Assembly (NCBI RefSeq): GCF_000404225.1
Contig: NC_021353.1
Location: 992,001-1,056,000, forward strand
Reading direction: 5' to 3'
Source of the DNA: Candidatus Methanomassiliicoccus intestinalis Issoire-Mx1
GTDB lineage: Archaea > Thermoplasmatota > Thermoplasmata > Methanomassiliicoccales > Methanomassiliicoccaceae
DNA: 64,000 nucleotides
In this document: one piece after another, positions 8,041-16,194 of the stretch
How the letters are laid out: each line of letters begins with the position of its first letter
Position numbering within the stretch: the first letter of the stretch is position 1
The notes under the pieces: model-generated
Databases searched by the model: none
What the model saw: the letters and a program-made list of their open reading frames with translations, nothing else
Told to the model about the DNA's origin: nothing
Translations under genes and position numbers: made by a program

Positions 8041-8334
8041 TCACTCAGACTCTAACTCAGCCTTAGCTAGTTTGAGGAATTCTGCTACACGTTTTCCCTT
8101 TTCTGTTATGCATACAGTTCTGCGTACTGGTCTTATGGGATCTTGTTTCAAAACTATTAATCCTGCTCCTTCCATTCTAGATAAGACTCTTAACCGTGCC
8201 CTATCCCCTGGTAAAATGGGCTCAAGATCTGCGATATACGGAGTTTTCTCCTCTTCTAATAGAAATATCAGAATATCGACAGCGCTTCGTTCATTAAGCA
8301 CGGATCCTATTTGCGATAACATTCGTAGGATCAA
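8041..8334 (-). CDS. Winged-helix regulator 3 of the array
   Basis: 97 residues: helix (NERSAVDILIFLLEEE), helix-turn-helix (ARLRVLSRMEGAGLIVL), wing and C-terminal helix (RRTVCITEKGKRVAEFLKLAKAELES). Paralogue of regulator 4, with nearly identical ends. Its promoter carries TGCGTTCGCA-type sites unlike those of its neighbours. A plus-strand open frame (8015-8641) covers it in antisense, but that frame's resemblance to a second one follows from this gene's conservation. Confidence 0.7.
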   Translation of the reverse strand: MILRMLSQIGSVLNERSAVDILIFLLEEEKTPYIADLEPILPGDRARLRVLSRMEGAGLIVLKQDPIRPVRRTVCITEKGKRVAEFLKLAKAELESE

Positions 8335-8445
8335 TAATCAAGTGCGATATTTGATTCTTGATGTATATTTTCTTTATGCGTTCGCAATATACGAATACAT
8401 ATTATTAAATAAATGTATACGCATCATGCGTTCACAAAATGTAAA
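8335..8445. promoter_or_regulatory. Bidirectional promoter and operators of array unit 3
   Basis: Contains ATGCGTTCGCA, GTATACGCATCATGCG and ATGCGTTCACA elements, built on TGCG..CGCA, on both sides of a central AT-rich core (ATTATTAAATAAATG). The sites again flank the core toward both divergent starts. The half-site differs from all other units. Confidence 0.5.
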
Positions 8446-8576
8446 AAATGCAGCACCGGAGTCTGAAAACGCTGCAAAGATAAGTCTGACCCATGGCAGG
8501 ACTGGCTTAATTGGTACCAGAGCAAAACACCATCAGCTGAGACTGCCCGATTGTTTGACCACAGAAAACACATTCA

Positions 8577-8734
8577 TCCAGCGCAAGCGCTGGACAAACC
8601 ATTTACGCGGCTGTACAAAAGTGCATCTCTCTATGCCCTGACAGCCGCGGCATCCCAAAATATTTTCCGATGGGAGAGAAACACTAACCTATGGCTCTCT
8701 GCCCGCAGTTCTTCCATCGGTTTCTAGCGGGCAG
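8577..8734 (+). ncRNA. Predicted H-type pseudoknot RNA, copy C
   Basis: Stem 1: CCGATGG (8667-8673) with CCATCGG (8714-8720). Stem 2: CTGCCCGC (8699-8706), inside loop 1, with GCGGGCAG (8727-8734), outside it. A small GAGAG/CTCTC hairpin sits within loop 1. Upstream are TCCAGCGCAAGCGCTGGA (about 8577-8594) and a GCGGCTGT/ACAGCCGC hairpin. The stems share no sequence with copies A and B yet keep the same topology. Preceded by a conserved leader, GCAGCAcCGGAGTCTGAAAACGCTGC with copy D (about 8450-8475). Confidence 0.6.
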
Positions 8735-8819
8735 GGCCGCCCTTAACACTGATTCAGCGAAAGCTATGTAAAAAAATCAAGGAGATGAAATCGATGGAAA
8801 TAGTAAGAAATGCAGAAAG

Positions 8820-9098
8820 TCAGTCAGACTCTAACTCAGCCTTAGCCAGTCTAAGATGCTCTGCTACACGTTTTCCCTTTTCTGTTAAAGAGACTGTACG
8901 TCTCACCGGACGCAACGGATCTGAAGTCAATGTGACCAGCATATCGTCTGCCATCCGTTCTATTACTCTTGTTCTAGATTGTGGATTTGGAATGATCGTG
9001 TCAAAATCTGTAATATATGGCGATGAATCCGACTCAAAAAGACGGATTAAGATCCCTACAGCACCACGTTCATCCAACACACTGTCTGGTATGATCAT
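8820..9098 (-). CDS. Winged-helix regulator 4 of the array
   Basis: 92 residues from the ATG at 9098; an in-frame ATG exists at 9137, but a TATA-like CTTATATAC lies about 25 bp before 9098, pointing to a leaderless start there. Helix (DERGAVGILIRLFES), helix-turn-helix (SRTRVIERMADDMLVTL), wing (RRTVSLTEKGKRVAEHLRLAKAELES). Paralogue of regulator 3. Promoter sites are AATTACAAAATAT-like, again private to this unit. Confidence 0.7.
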   Translation of the reverse strand: MIIPDSVLDERGAVGILIRLFESDSSPYITDFDTIIPNPQSRTRVIERMADDMLVTLTSDPLRPVRRTVSLTEKGKRVAEHLRLAKAELESD

Positions 9099-9225
9099 TG
9101 CAGTATTGGATATTGAAATGCAGTATATAAGTATCAACTTGTATTTACATCACATAATTGCAATATGTAATTACAAAATATTATATACTTTAGATTACAT
9201 TATGCAATTACAAAATATAATTAAA
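9099..9225. promoter_or_regulatory. Bidirectional promoter and operators of array unit 4
   Basis: Repeats of TGCAATATGTAATTAC and TATGCAATTACAAAATAT lie on either side of TATATAC boxes, one for each direction. TATATAC near 9180-9186 lies about 25 bp before the ATTATGCAATTAC site, the expected start of the rightward RNA. Confidence 0.5.
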
Positions 9226-9312
9226 GCAGCATCGGAGTCTGAAAACGCTGCACGGCAAAACCAAGGTAAAAATGCCTTTCTTCTAACCCAAAAAACCCCT
9301 TGTATATCCAGC

Positions 9313-9440
9313 GAAAGCTCTGGACGCAAACCCCTTAATCGATGGCAGAAACACCCTGCATGGTCCTTACTGGTATGTTTGCCATCGATTTCCACACCAG
9401 TACGGACCGCCTTTAACAATGATTCAGCGAAAGCGCTGTA
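9313..9440 (+). ncRNA. Predicted H-type pseudoknot RNA, copy D
   Basis: Stem 1 is 11 bp: AATCGATGGCA (9337-9347) with TGCCATCGATT (9380-9390). Stem 2 is 13 bp with one mismatch: GGTCCTTACTGGT (9362-9374), inside loop 1, with ACCAGTACGGACC (9396-9408), outside it. Loop 1 keeps AGAAACAC, shared with copy C. It is flanked by TCCAGCGAAAGCTCTGGA upstream and CAGCGAAAGCGCTG downstream (about 9425-9438). It is followed by GGAGAG-ATAACCG-ATG of the small gene at 9462, so it may also be that gene's leader. Confidence 0.65.
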
Positions 9441-9461
9441 AAACTAACGGAGAGATAACCG

Positions 9462-9650
9462 ATGGAAGCAAAAACCAACCCCAATATCCTGAGTCTCGTA
9501 CTCAGACGACAGACAAAAGTGCGAAAGATCAATGAAATTTTATCTGCAATCAATCCTGATAAGTCAGCGATTTCTGGACTCATTTCAGAGATACTGATGA
9601 TTGATTCACAGATAATGATCATCAGCAATCCACAGGAGACTGCAGCATGA
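9462..9650 (+). CDS. Small hypothetical protein after the pseudoknot leader
   Basis: 62 residues, ATG preceded by ACGGAGAG. Basic N-terminus (NPNILSLVLRRQTKVRKI), then a helical end (SGLISEILMIDSQIMII). It resembles an RHH-like or small DNA-binding peptide, but no family is recognised. Its start context (aaccgATGGAAgc) is the same as that after RNA copies B and C, where no such gene follows; it may be the original downstream gene of the array unit. First gene of the long operon running to 26.7 kb. Confidence 0.5.
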   Translation: MEAKTNPNILSLVLRRQTKVRKINEILSAINPDKSAISGLISEILMIDSQIMIISNPQETAA

Positions 9651-9708
9651 CGGCCTGTGTAAAGACAACTGTTGCGGTTTTCAGATCTAGTATCACATCT
9701 GGGTTGTG

Positions 9709-10419
9709 ATGATCGTGGGACGTAAAGTCAAAAATGTTACATTCGCTGCTCCAGAACACGTATACAAGCTTGTTGAGATTTACAAACAGGATCATAATTT
9801 TTCAGAAATGGTCTGCACTGCGATACTTCCGATTCTCATCAAGAATACTGGCAGCGAGGGTATAAGGCTCAGACTGGACCAGCTTTTAGGCCAGAAAAAG
9901 ACGCTTGAAGAGAAGCAGCAGTCCGAGTTGAGCCAGATAACCAGCGAGATCAGCGATCTTCAAAACAGGCTGGAATTATCAAGCCGCCTGGAGCAGTCAA
10001 GAGCTGAGCAGAGGATACGATTCCTGGAAAGAGCAAAAGCTTCTCCAGACTGGTTCACCTCTGACGGATGGGACCTGTTCTCAGCATGGGCAAAAGGAAA
10101 TACTCAGATCATCGCGGCCTGCGGGTTTGAGTCCTCAGATGCTGCGTACAGGTTTGTCAGAGATCAGATTACAAGAATTCCGCCGAAGACCAGCGTTTCA
10201 ACGGAAGATGCTGCGGCCATCCTTGTATCCGCCAGAAAAGAGATCTCCAGACAATTCATACGCAATAACTGGGTCGCAAAGAAGGATGAATTCATTGCCT
10301 GGACAGCAACCGACAGAGGCACGAGGCTGATATCGCAGTCTGGCTGGTCTGTTGAAGAAGCATATGAGGTGCACAGACGACAGAAAGAAAAGGAGGAAGC
10401 GGTCGATGACAGAATCTGA
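9709..10419 (+). CDS. Hypothetical element protein with RHH-like N-terminus and coiled coil
   Basis: 236 residues. Residues 5-45 (VKNVTFAAPEHVYKLVEIYKQ, then FSEMVCTAILPIL) suggest a ribbon-helix-helix. Residues about 55-105 are a Gln/Glu-rich coiled coil (QKKTLEEKQQSELSQ). The C-terminal half is mixed alpha/beta with conserved-looking Trp (PDWFTSDGWDLFSAWAKG). Just upstream of the MCM gene, so it may help replication or partition of the element. No named family recognised. Confidence 0.5.
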   Translation: MIVGRKVKNVTFAAPEHVYKLVEIYKQDHNFSEMVCTAILPILIKNTGSEGIRLRLDQLLGQKKTLEEKQQSELSQITSEISDLQNRLELSSRLEQSRAEQRIRFLERAKASPDWFTSDGWDLFSAWAKGNTQIIAACGFESSDAAYRFVRDQITRIPPKTSVSTEDAAAILVSARKEISRQFIRNNWVAKKDEFIAWTATDRGTRLISQSGWSVEEAYEVHRRQKEKEEAVDDRI

Positions 10420-10449
10420 CCGGCCTTTCCCAGTCTCGGAGGCAGCTGA

Positions 10450-12600
10450 GTGACAGCTCTGGAATCCGACATCACCGAACTGCAGGAGAAGAACAGTTCT
10501 GTCAGATATTATACTCAGGAAGACGCCAGTCTTGAGTCAAAGTGGGAGTCTTTTCTCACTCTTGCTTACACTTCAGAGCTGTCTGAGATCGTAGCCGGAT
10601 TCCCAAACATCAGATCAGTCTATGTTGATTTTTCAGATCTTGACAAGTTTGATCCAGATCTGGCATCAGCTGTTCTCGAAGATCCGGACAGGGCGCTTGA
10701 TGCGGCAAGCCGTATAATCAAGAAAACATACCCTCTCACATTCGGCGGCTTAAAGGATGAGCTGCATGTGCGGATCACCTCTCTTCCGAATGATGTCAAG
10801 ATTCCGATCAGCCACATCAGAACGTGCCATCTTGGAGACTTGATCTCTGTAGAGGGCATAATCCGGAAATCCACGGCAGTCAAACCATACATCACTGAGT
10901 CTGTATATCAGTGCCGCATCTGCGGAAATAAAATTCATATTATACAGGACGATGCAAGAAAGTACACTGAACCGACAGAGTGTCCGCGGAGCGAAGACGG
11001 ATGCGGAAAGGCAGGAGCTAAAAATTTTAAACTGCTGTATAAGGAAACTGCTTTCTTAGACAATCAGAAAATCGAGATACAGGAGGCACCGGATTCGGTC
11101 AGATCCGGAGCGCAGCCTGCATCCATCATTGCATATCTTGATGATGATGCGGTAGGCAGCGTTACTGCAGGAGACAGAGTGACTCTTAACGGCATCTTAA
11201 GAGCAGAGCATAAGAGCCAGGCGATGACTCCGCAGTGCGACTTGTACCTGGATGTTCTATCAGTCGAGACGCAGCAGGATGTCTACGAAGAGATCGAGAT
11301 AACTGATGATGACATCGCAGAGATCAAAACGATCTCACAGTCTCCAACGCTCTACAAGGATCTGGTAGCGTCAGTGTCTACAACGATATGCGGATATGAC
11401 GTGGAGAAGCTGGCACTGGTTCTGCAGCTCTTCGGCGGAGTTCCCAAGACTCTTGATGACGGGTCGAGAGTGAGAGGGGACATTCATATTTTACTGATCG
11501 GTGATCCAGGGGTAGCTAAGTCACAGATGCTCCGGTATATCGCAAAAATGTCTCCACGGGGAATATATGCATCTGGAAAATCATCTACCTCAGCCGGCCT
11601 GTGCGCAACGGCAGTCAAGGATGATTTTGGAGAAGGGAGATGGACTCTCGAAGCCGGAGCATTGGTACTGGCAGATCAAGGAAATGCCTGCATTGATGAG
11701 ATGGACAAAATGCGTGATGAAGACCGTTCATCAATGCACGAAGCCATGGAAAGCCAGACCATATCCATTGCCAAGGCCGGAATCACTGCTCAGCTGAACT
11801 CAAGAGCCAGCGTCCTGGGGGCGGCAAATCCGAAATTTGGCCGCTTTGAAGACACTATCCCGTTTTCTGAGCAGATCGACATGCCCCCTGCGCTCCTGTC
11901 CAGATTTGATCTTATCTTTGTAATCATTGATAAACCGGATGAGGCCAGGGACCGCAGCACATCCACACACATAATCAGCACACACAGGAGAGGCTCAGCA
12001 AGACAGCAGCGTAATGATCTGGAGGGTGTAGATCTGCAAAAGATCCTCAATGACACAGAAACCCTGAAACCAGTCTATGACAGACAGATCATGAGGAAAT
12101 ATATTGCTTACGCGAAAAACATCTTTCCTGTTTTGACTGATAAGGCGGCAGACCTGATACAGGACGCATATATGAAGATCAGGCAGCAGGGCTATGGAAA
12201 CAATTCCTCGGTTCCGATTACTGCCAGGCAGCTTGAGGCATATATCAGGCTTGCTGAGGCCTCTGCAAGAGCAAGACTCTCAAATATCGCAACAGAGGAA
12301 GATGCACAGAGGGCCATCAGCCTGATTGAGTACTATCTGCAGAAAATAGCCGGCCAGAGCGGCACTCTGGATATAGATCATATAGCGACCGGCATCACCA
12401 AACAAAAACGGAATACTTTAGCAGTTGTTTCTGAAATAATTCATAATTTCGAGTCACGCACTTTTTCAGACGATGATGTTTTAGAAAACGGTCTCGAACA
12501 CGGCATACCTGCTGAAAGCATCTCAAACATCTTAGCAAGTATGTGCAAACTAAGAGAAATTAGACATTTAGGAGGCGGAATTTATGAACGGCTCAGATAA
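10450..12600 (+). CDS. mcm: MCM replicative DNA helicase
   Basis: 716 residues, GTG start after GGAGG. N-terminal oligonucleotide-binding region with a zinc-binding stretch (CRICG near residue 154 and CPRSEDGCG near 177). AAA+ core: Walker A GDPGVAKSQ near 350, Walker B ACIDEMDKM near 412, sensor-1 GAANPKFGR, arginine finger LLSRFDLIF near 478; a C-terminal winged helix follows (FSDDDVLENGLEHG). It unwinds DNA as a hexamer. Located in the integrated element rather than the chromosomal core, so it is probably the element's own replicative helicase. Full length for the family. Confidence 0.93.
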   Translation: MTALESDITELQEKNSSVRYYTQEDASLESKWESFLTLAYTSELSEIVAGFPNIRSVYVDFSDLDKFDPDLASAVLEDPDRALDAASRIIKKTYPLTFGGLKDELHVRITSLPNDVKIPISHIRTCHLGDLISVEGIIRKSTAVKPYITESVYQCRICGNKIHIIQDDARKYTEPTECPRSEDGCGKAGAKNFKLLYKETAFLDNQKIEIQEAPDSVRSGAQPASIIAYLDDDAVGSVTAGDRVTLNGILRAEHKSQAMTPQCDLYLDVLSVETQQDVYEEIEITDDDIAEIKTISQSPTLYKDLVASVSTTICGYDVEKLALVLQLFGGVPKTLDDGSRVRGDIHILLIGDPGVAKSQMLRYIAKMSPRGIYASGKSSTSAGLCATAVKDDFGEGRWTLEAGALVLADQGNACIDEMDKMRDEDRSSMHEAMESQTISIAKAGITAQLNSRASVLGAANPKFGRFEDTIPFSEQIDMPPALLSRFDLIFVIIDKPDEARDRSTSTHIISTHRRGSARQQRNDLEGVDLQKILNDTETLKPVYDRQIMRKYIAYAKNIFPVLTDKAADLIQDAYMKIRQQGYGNNSSVPITARQLEAYIRLAEASARARLSNIATEEDAQRAISLIEYYLQKIAGQSGTLDIDHIATGITKQKRNTLAVVSEIIHNFESRTFSDDDVLENGLEHGIPAESISNILASMCKLREIRHLGGGIYERLR

Positions 12601-12850
12601 TTCTGAACAAAGGGCAGCAGGCAACACTCTCAACGGCCTGTCCCCTCCCCTGAAAGGGGGAGCTGCCCAACTTAACCACAAGCTGAAGAGAAATGCAGCC
12701 AGATACGGATATTACAAACAGTATCCTCACAATACAAAACTCAGAGGCTATGCATCACCGATGATGCTTGCCGAATTGTCCCTTTATAACACTGTTGTCT
12801 GGAAAGATTCCTGTTACGTATTAAATCCAACGGGGGAATCAGATGAGTGA
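12584..12850 (+). CDS. Small hypothetical protein overlapping the MCM gene end
   Basis: 88 residues, ATG preceded by AGGAGG and overlapping mcm by 17 bp, so it is translationally coupled. Polar N-terminus, then RNAARYGYYKQYPHNTKLRGYASP and a hydrophobic strand (MLAELSLYNTVVW). No family recognised. Overlap with mcm suggests a replication-linked or early function, but that is only context. Confidence 0.5.
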   Translation: MNGSDNSEQRAAGNTLNGLSPPLKGGAAQLNHKLKRNAARYGYYKQYPHNTKLRGYASPMMLAELSLYNTVVWKDSCYVLNPTGESDE

Positions 12851-13169
12851 AGCAAAAGACGGACCGTATATCTTTGACGGAACCGTGCTTACTCAGTATG
12901 TCGGATCATGGCAGAATGTTGTGGTGCCGGACGGCTTTGAGGTAATCGGCAGCAATGCCTTCCGCAGCCTGGATAAGCTGCGCAGCGTTACACTGCCGGC
13001 CAGCATCAGGCGCATAGGAAGCGGGGCATTTGCCGACTGCCCGTCCCTGTATTTTGTGTACCTCAGCACACTGGTGCTGCCCAAAATAGAAGACGGCGCC
13101 TTCACCGGTTCTCCAGTCTGCTATCTGATGACTGCTGACGGAGTCAACAGGATACAGGAGGTGGAGTGA
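12843..13169 (+). CDS. Leucine-rich repeat (LRR_5/BspA-like) protein 1
   Basis: 108 residues. Repeats of the BspA type: VPDGFEVIGSNAFRSLDKLRSVTLPASI, broken here for length, then RRIGSGAFADCPSLYFVYL and KIEDGAFTG. No signal peptide, so probably cytoplasmic. Overlaps its neighbours by a few bases on both sides. LRR_5 proteins bind proteins or surfaces; a role inside a replication operon is unusual and unknown. Confidence 0.75.
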   Translation: MSEAKDGPYIFDGTVLTQYVGSWQNVVVPDGFEVIGSNAFRSLDKLRSVTLPASIRRIGSGAFADCPSLYFVYLSTLVLPKIEDGAFTGSPVCYLMTADGVNRIQEVE

Positions 13170-13618
13170 TGGTAAAGCATCCTCCGGTACTGTCGCATAA
13201 CGGCAGATGGCTGAAAAGAGCTCCTCCAAACTCCCAGTTCTATCATGTGCCTGAGGGAGTGGAGGTCTTGGATACCAACTGCTTTGATGCTTCCAGAGAC
13301 ACACTGATCAGGGTGTTTTTACCGGACACCCTGAAAAAAATCAACTGCGGGGCATTCTGGGGACTGACGAAGTTAGAACATGTCACACTGCCGGCATCAG
13401 TCATCTACCTGGACAATGATGTTTTCTACGACTGTCCGGCACTGAAGGAGATCTACATCATGGGAGAGCCGGAAAATTACGGTCCGCTCTGCCACAACTG
13501 CCCCAGCGTGTATAAGGTCATGAAAAAAGGGCGGAACATCCTGCGAGAGGCACAGAGTTATGAAATCCGCGAGAGGGGGCAGTGCTCCCTGTTTGATTAC
13601 GATAAAGCAGAAGCATGA
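13169..13618 (+). CDS. Leucine-rich repeat (LRR_5/BspA-like) protein 2
   Basis: 149 residues from the ATG at 13169 (an in-frame GTG lies 3 bp earlier), after CAGGAGGTGG. LRR_5 units: VPEGVEVLDTNCFD, VFLPDTLKKINCGAFWGL, VTLPASVIYLDNDVFYDCPAL, KEIYIMG. The Cys-rich end (GPLCHNCPSVYKVM) mirrors the final unit of protein 1. Tandem partner of the preceding gene; no export signal. Confidence 0.75.
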   Translation: MVKHPPVLSHNGRWLKRAPPNSQFYHVPEGVEVLDTNCFDASRDTLIRVFLPDTLKKINCGAFWGLTKLEHVTLPASVIYLDNDVFYDCPALKEIYIMGEPENYGPLCHNCPSVYKVMKKGRNILREAQSYEIRERGQCSLFDYDKAEA

Positions 13619-13640
13619 TTTATTTGAAAGGAGAATTAAA

Positions 13641-13949
13641 ATGAACGACATTATTTGGGAAATATATGAGGCTGAAAGCAACAGGGTGGTCTCTGTTGAA
13701 CGGTGTCCGTTCTGCGGCGATTTAGAGCTGTTCAGAACCCAGGATGCTGACGGCGATGGAAGAATCTGGAGCAGATGCGGGGGCTGCGGAGCGGAAACAG
13801 AGTATTCCGGTTCTTGGTCTCTATGTCCGATGTGCGGTCGTATGAATATCAGTCCAGATGAGTTTGAAATCAACGGCGGCATCTGTTCGGAATGCCGGCA
13901 TGAGCAGAGAGGCGATGAGTGTGAAGCGGCTGGAGATGCTGCATTATGA
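13641..13949 (+). CDS. Multi-zinc-ribbon protein
   Basis: 102 residues from the ATG after AAAGGAGAATTAAA. Four CxxC knuckles: CPFCG (residue 22), CGGCG (45), CPMCG (59), CSECR (80), giving two zinc ribbons. It resembles the double zinc-ribbon proteins common in archaeal mobile elements. Similar proteins occur at 16870 and 17980 in the same operon. Nucleic-acid or protein binding is likely; no specific target seen. Confidence 0.65.
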   Translation: MNDIIWEIYEAESNRVVSVERCPFCGDLELFRTQDADGDGRIWSRCGGCGAETEYSGSWSLCPMCGRMNISPDEFEINGGICSECRHEQRGDECEAAGDAAL

Positions 13950-13977
13950 ATTTTCTTGAAGAAAGACGAAGAGAGTG

Positions 13978-14442
13978 ATGAATATGTATGACGGATTTAA
14001 CGAAGCTCAAACAAGCTGCCGCATTGCCCTGCATTATCTCAATGAAGTAGATGATATGCTGGCATCTGCATGCAGAGAACCGCTTGACATAAAGCAGTAT
14101 AAAGAAATGTACAAATCACTTACTGCAGTACTGAAGAGTTCGAAATATGTCCTGAACACTCTGAATCTTGATTTTGGATTCAGGCCGTCGGATCTGGTGA
14201 TTTATAGAAATGCAGTATTTACCAAAGTACGCTCCAGATCTGATCTGCATGTAGAGCACCGCGTGGGTGATGACACATTTGCAGTTCATTTCTGCGGTAA
14301 TGATCTGAATGTTGCTGTTGAAGATCTTGACGCGCTGATTAGTTGTTTAACAGAATTTAAACAAGAACTTGGATTGGATGAGCACATTTACTCGATGCAG
14401 ACTGTGAATGAAGTATGCGGGAGTGTAGGTGTGGAGAGATAA
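13978..14442 (+). CDS. Hypothetical helical protein
   Basis: 154 residues, ATG after GAAGAGAGTG. Helical N-terminal half (ALHYLNEVDDMLASAC, QYKEMYKSLTAVLKSSKY) and a beta-containing centre (DLVIYRNAVFTKV). It is the first of a series of small helical genes (13978-15225) that may descend from a common precursor. Function unknown. Confidence 0.5.
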   Translation: MNMYDGFNEAQTSCRIALHYLNEVDDMLASACREPLDIKQYKEMYKSLTAVLKSSKYVLNTLNLDFGFRPSDLVIYRNAVFTKVRSRSDLHVEHRVGDDTFAVHFCGNDLNVAVEDLDALISCLTEFKQELGLDEHIYSMQTVNEVCGSVGVER

Positions 14443-14457
14443 AACAGAGGTGACAAG

Positions 14458-14742
14458 ATGAGTAAATCAATAGCTAACTGGATGATGGACATAGAGATAC
14501 TTGCAGAAGAATATAATGATCTGGCAGAGAAACTGGAAACACTGATCATGCACATCCCTGAACCGCGCACCATGGATCTAAAAGATGTCAAAGGGCTGTA
14601 TGAACGCAGCAGGGCATTGGAAGAGAACTATCGGAAATCATCAAAAAACATCGGCTCTCTGGTCTATATGTTTGAGGATGATTCCAGCAGAAATTGGGCA
14701 GGGTGTGAACCGGATGAGCTTGGAGATATTCTGACAGCATAA
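14458..14742 (+). CDS. Hypothetical small helical protein
   Basis: 94 residues, ATG after AGAGGTGACAAG. Nearly all helix (NWMMDIEILAEEYNDLAEKLETL) with an acidic C-terminus (FEDDSSRNWAGCEPDELGDIL). Sixteen bases after the previous gene; clearly in the operon. No family recognised. Confidence 0.5.
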   Translation: MSKSIANWMMDIEILAEEYNDLAEKLETLIMHIPEPRTMDLKDVKGLYERSRALEENYRKSSKNIGSLVYMFEDDSSRNWAGCEPDELGDILTA

Positions 14743-14776
14743 TTTGAGCAATTCAAGCCAAATGAGAGGTGAACTG

Positions 14777-14986
14777 ATGAATATCACTGATGAGGCCCAA
14801 GACGCCCGCAGAAAGGTGTTTGAACGCATGAATGGCGTGAGAGACGCTGTGGACGAGTTGACAGATCTCTTATCGAAAGATGAAGATATAGAGGAGTTGA
14901 CGATTTTACTGGCGTATTCAATCACACAATTACACCTAGCTGAGTTCTGGGAGCGCATGAACTACAAACCTAATGAGGGGGAATGA
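14777..14986 (+). CDS. Hypothetical small helical protein
   Basis: 69 residues from the ATG at 14777, which follows GAGAGGTGAACTG; an upstream TTG in frame is less likely. Acidic helical protein (ARRKVFERMNGVRDAVDEL, DIEELTILLAYSITQLHLAEF). The stop overlaps the start of the next gene. No family recognised. Confidence 0.5.
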   Translation: MNITDEAQDARRKVFERMNGVRDAVDELTDLLSKDEDIEELTILLAYSITQLHLAEFWERMNYKPNEGE

Positions 14987-15225
14987 TCCGCTTGCCACGA
15001 TATGTAGAACCTCATTACTGCTTTAATTTTGGGAAAGTGGAATTTGATTTTTGCAGACATCGCAGTCTACAAAAAACAGTTGAATTAAGAATCAGGGTTG
15101 ATGACAAAGTCATCGATAGATATCCATTGCTGCTGAATTTTAATGATTTGCAGCAATTTGACACGAATTTAGAAGAAATACTATATAACTTTAAGTTGGC
15201 GGCAGCAGAAAAGGAGGACGAGTAA
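14983..15225 (+). CDS. Hypothetical small protein
   Basis: 80 residues, ATG overlapping the previous stop (GAATGATC). Mixed beta and alpha with a Cys/His-rich start (HYCFNFGKVEFDFCRHRS) and a helical acidic end. No family recognised. Placed in the tightly packed operon, 1 bp before the next gene. Confidence 0.5.
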   Translation: MIRLPRYVEPHYCFNFGKVEFDFCRHRSLQKTVELRIRVDDKVIDRYPLLLNFNDLQQFDTNLEEILYNFKLAAAEKEDE

Positions 15226-15226
15226 A

Positions 15227-16192
15227 ATGGAATTAGATGAAATTGCGGAATTAATTGAAATGGCATCCGTTGGATTGAATGAGTACAACTCAAGGGAAAG
15301 AACAGCCGCCGAGGAAGATCTCATAACCAGAAGATATAACGCTCGATGTGCTGATGCGTTTAAAAATTTGCGTTTGGTAATGGACATAGATGATTGTAGC
15401 TCTCCAGAAGATGTGGTAACTTACACTGCTAGAGACCAGGATAGACTGAGAGCATGTGAAAACGCTATTGAAATTCTGCAAAAGTACCTGGGTATTGTCT
15501 ATTCCGACTGTCCTCAAACGATTGCAGATAAGGCTATTCGCATGATTAAAGAATTGCAAGAGGATAAGGTAGAGATCGAATTTCACATTAACCAAGCGGC
15601 GAAGGCGTTTGATGACCTGGTCGAATACTTTGATCTCACCGATCCAGATATTCCAGAATATTATGCGCAAGAAATTAAAAGTAAATACGCCAAGTCGATA
15701 GACGACTTACACGCCCAAAGGCAGGAGATTGACGCTTTAGCATCAGAGTTAAAGAGGACCGAAAAGCAGCTAGAATCGTTTCGATACAAACACAGACAGA
15801 CCAATGAACTTTACAATCAGGCCATCGATGTATTGAACGAGATAAATGGGATAGTCAACGGCGTTCCCGATACTGATAACAAGACTGCAATGGCTAATCA
15901 ACACCGCAGATTACAGTTAGTCGAGGATGTTCGCAATCTTGCAAGGGAGTCAAGGGATGGATTGAAGTGCGAACTTGAACAAGCCCAAGATGAGATTGTA
16001 AATCTTAAGGCATTCAATGATTTTGCACGCAACGCATATAAGGACTGTCTGGAAACATTGAATCAGATAAATAAAATAATTAATGATAATAATGAGCGTA
16101 TGGATTCAACAGCTCACCAGAAGGTGTTGGTGTTTGACACTTACAATCTTGTAAAGACCTTAAGAGAACTAAAAGAAAAGGAAGAGGATTAA
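15227..16192 (+). CDS. Long coiled-coil protein
   Basis: 321 residues, ATG after AAAAGGAGGACGAG. Heptad-rich almost throughout (QEIDALASELKRTEKQLESF, LVEDVRNLARESRDGLKCEL). Two related segments appear: YNQAIDVLNEINGIVNG near 204 and YKDCLETLNQINKIIND near 276, an internal duplication. No enzymatic motif. Could be structural or segregation-related for the element, but that is a guess. Confidence 0.5.
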   Translation: MELDEIAELIEMASVGLNEYNSRERTAAEEDLITRRYNARCADAFKNLRLVMDIDDCSSPEDVVTYTARDQDRLRACENAIEILQKYLGIVYSDCPQTIADKAIRMIKELQEDKVEIEFHINQAAKAFDDLVEYFDLTDPDIPEYYAQEIKSKYAKSIDDLHAQRQEIDALASELKRTEKQLESFRYKHRQTNELYNQAIDVLNEINGIVNGVPDTDNKTAMANQHRRLQLVEDVRNLARESRDGLKCELEQAQDEIVNLKAFNDFARNAYKDCLETLNQINKIINDNNERMDSTAHQKVLVFDTYNLVKTLRELKEKEED

Positions 16193-16194
16193 AA

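Noticed and set aside
8015..8641. Plus-strand ORF of 208 codons with a good ribosome-binding site
   Set aside because: It runs antisense through wHTH regulator 3 and its operators. Its likeness to 8785-9441 is explained by the paralogous wHTH genes on the other strand.
8785..9441. Plus-strand ORF of 218 codons
   Set aside because: Antisense to wHTH regulator 4 and covering operator and pseudoknot sequences; composition is not protein-like past the wHTH region.
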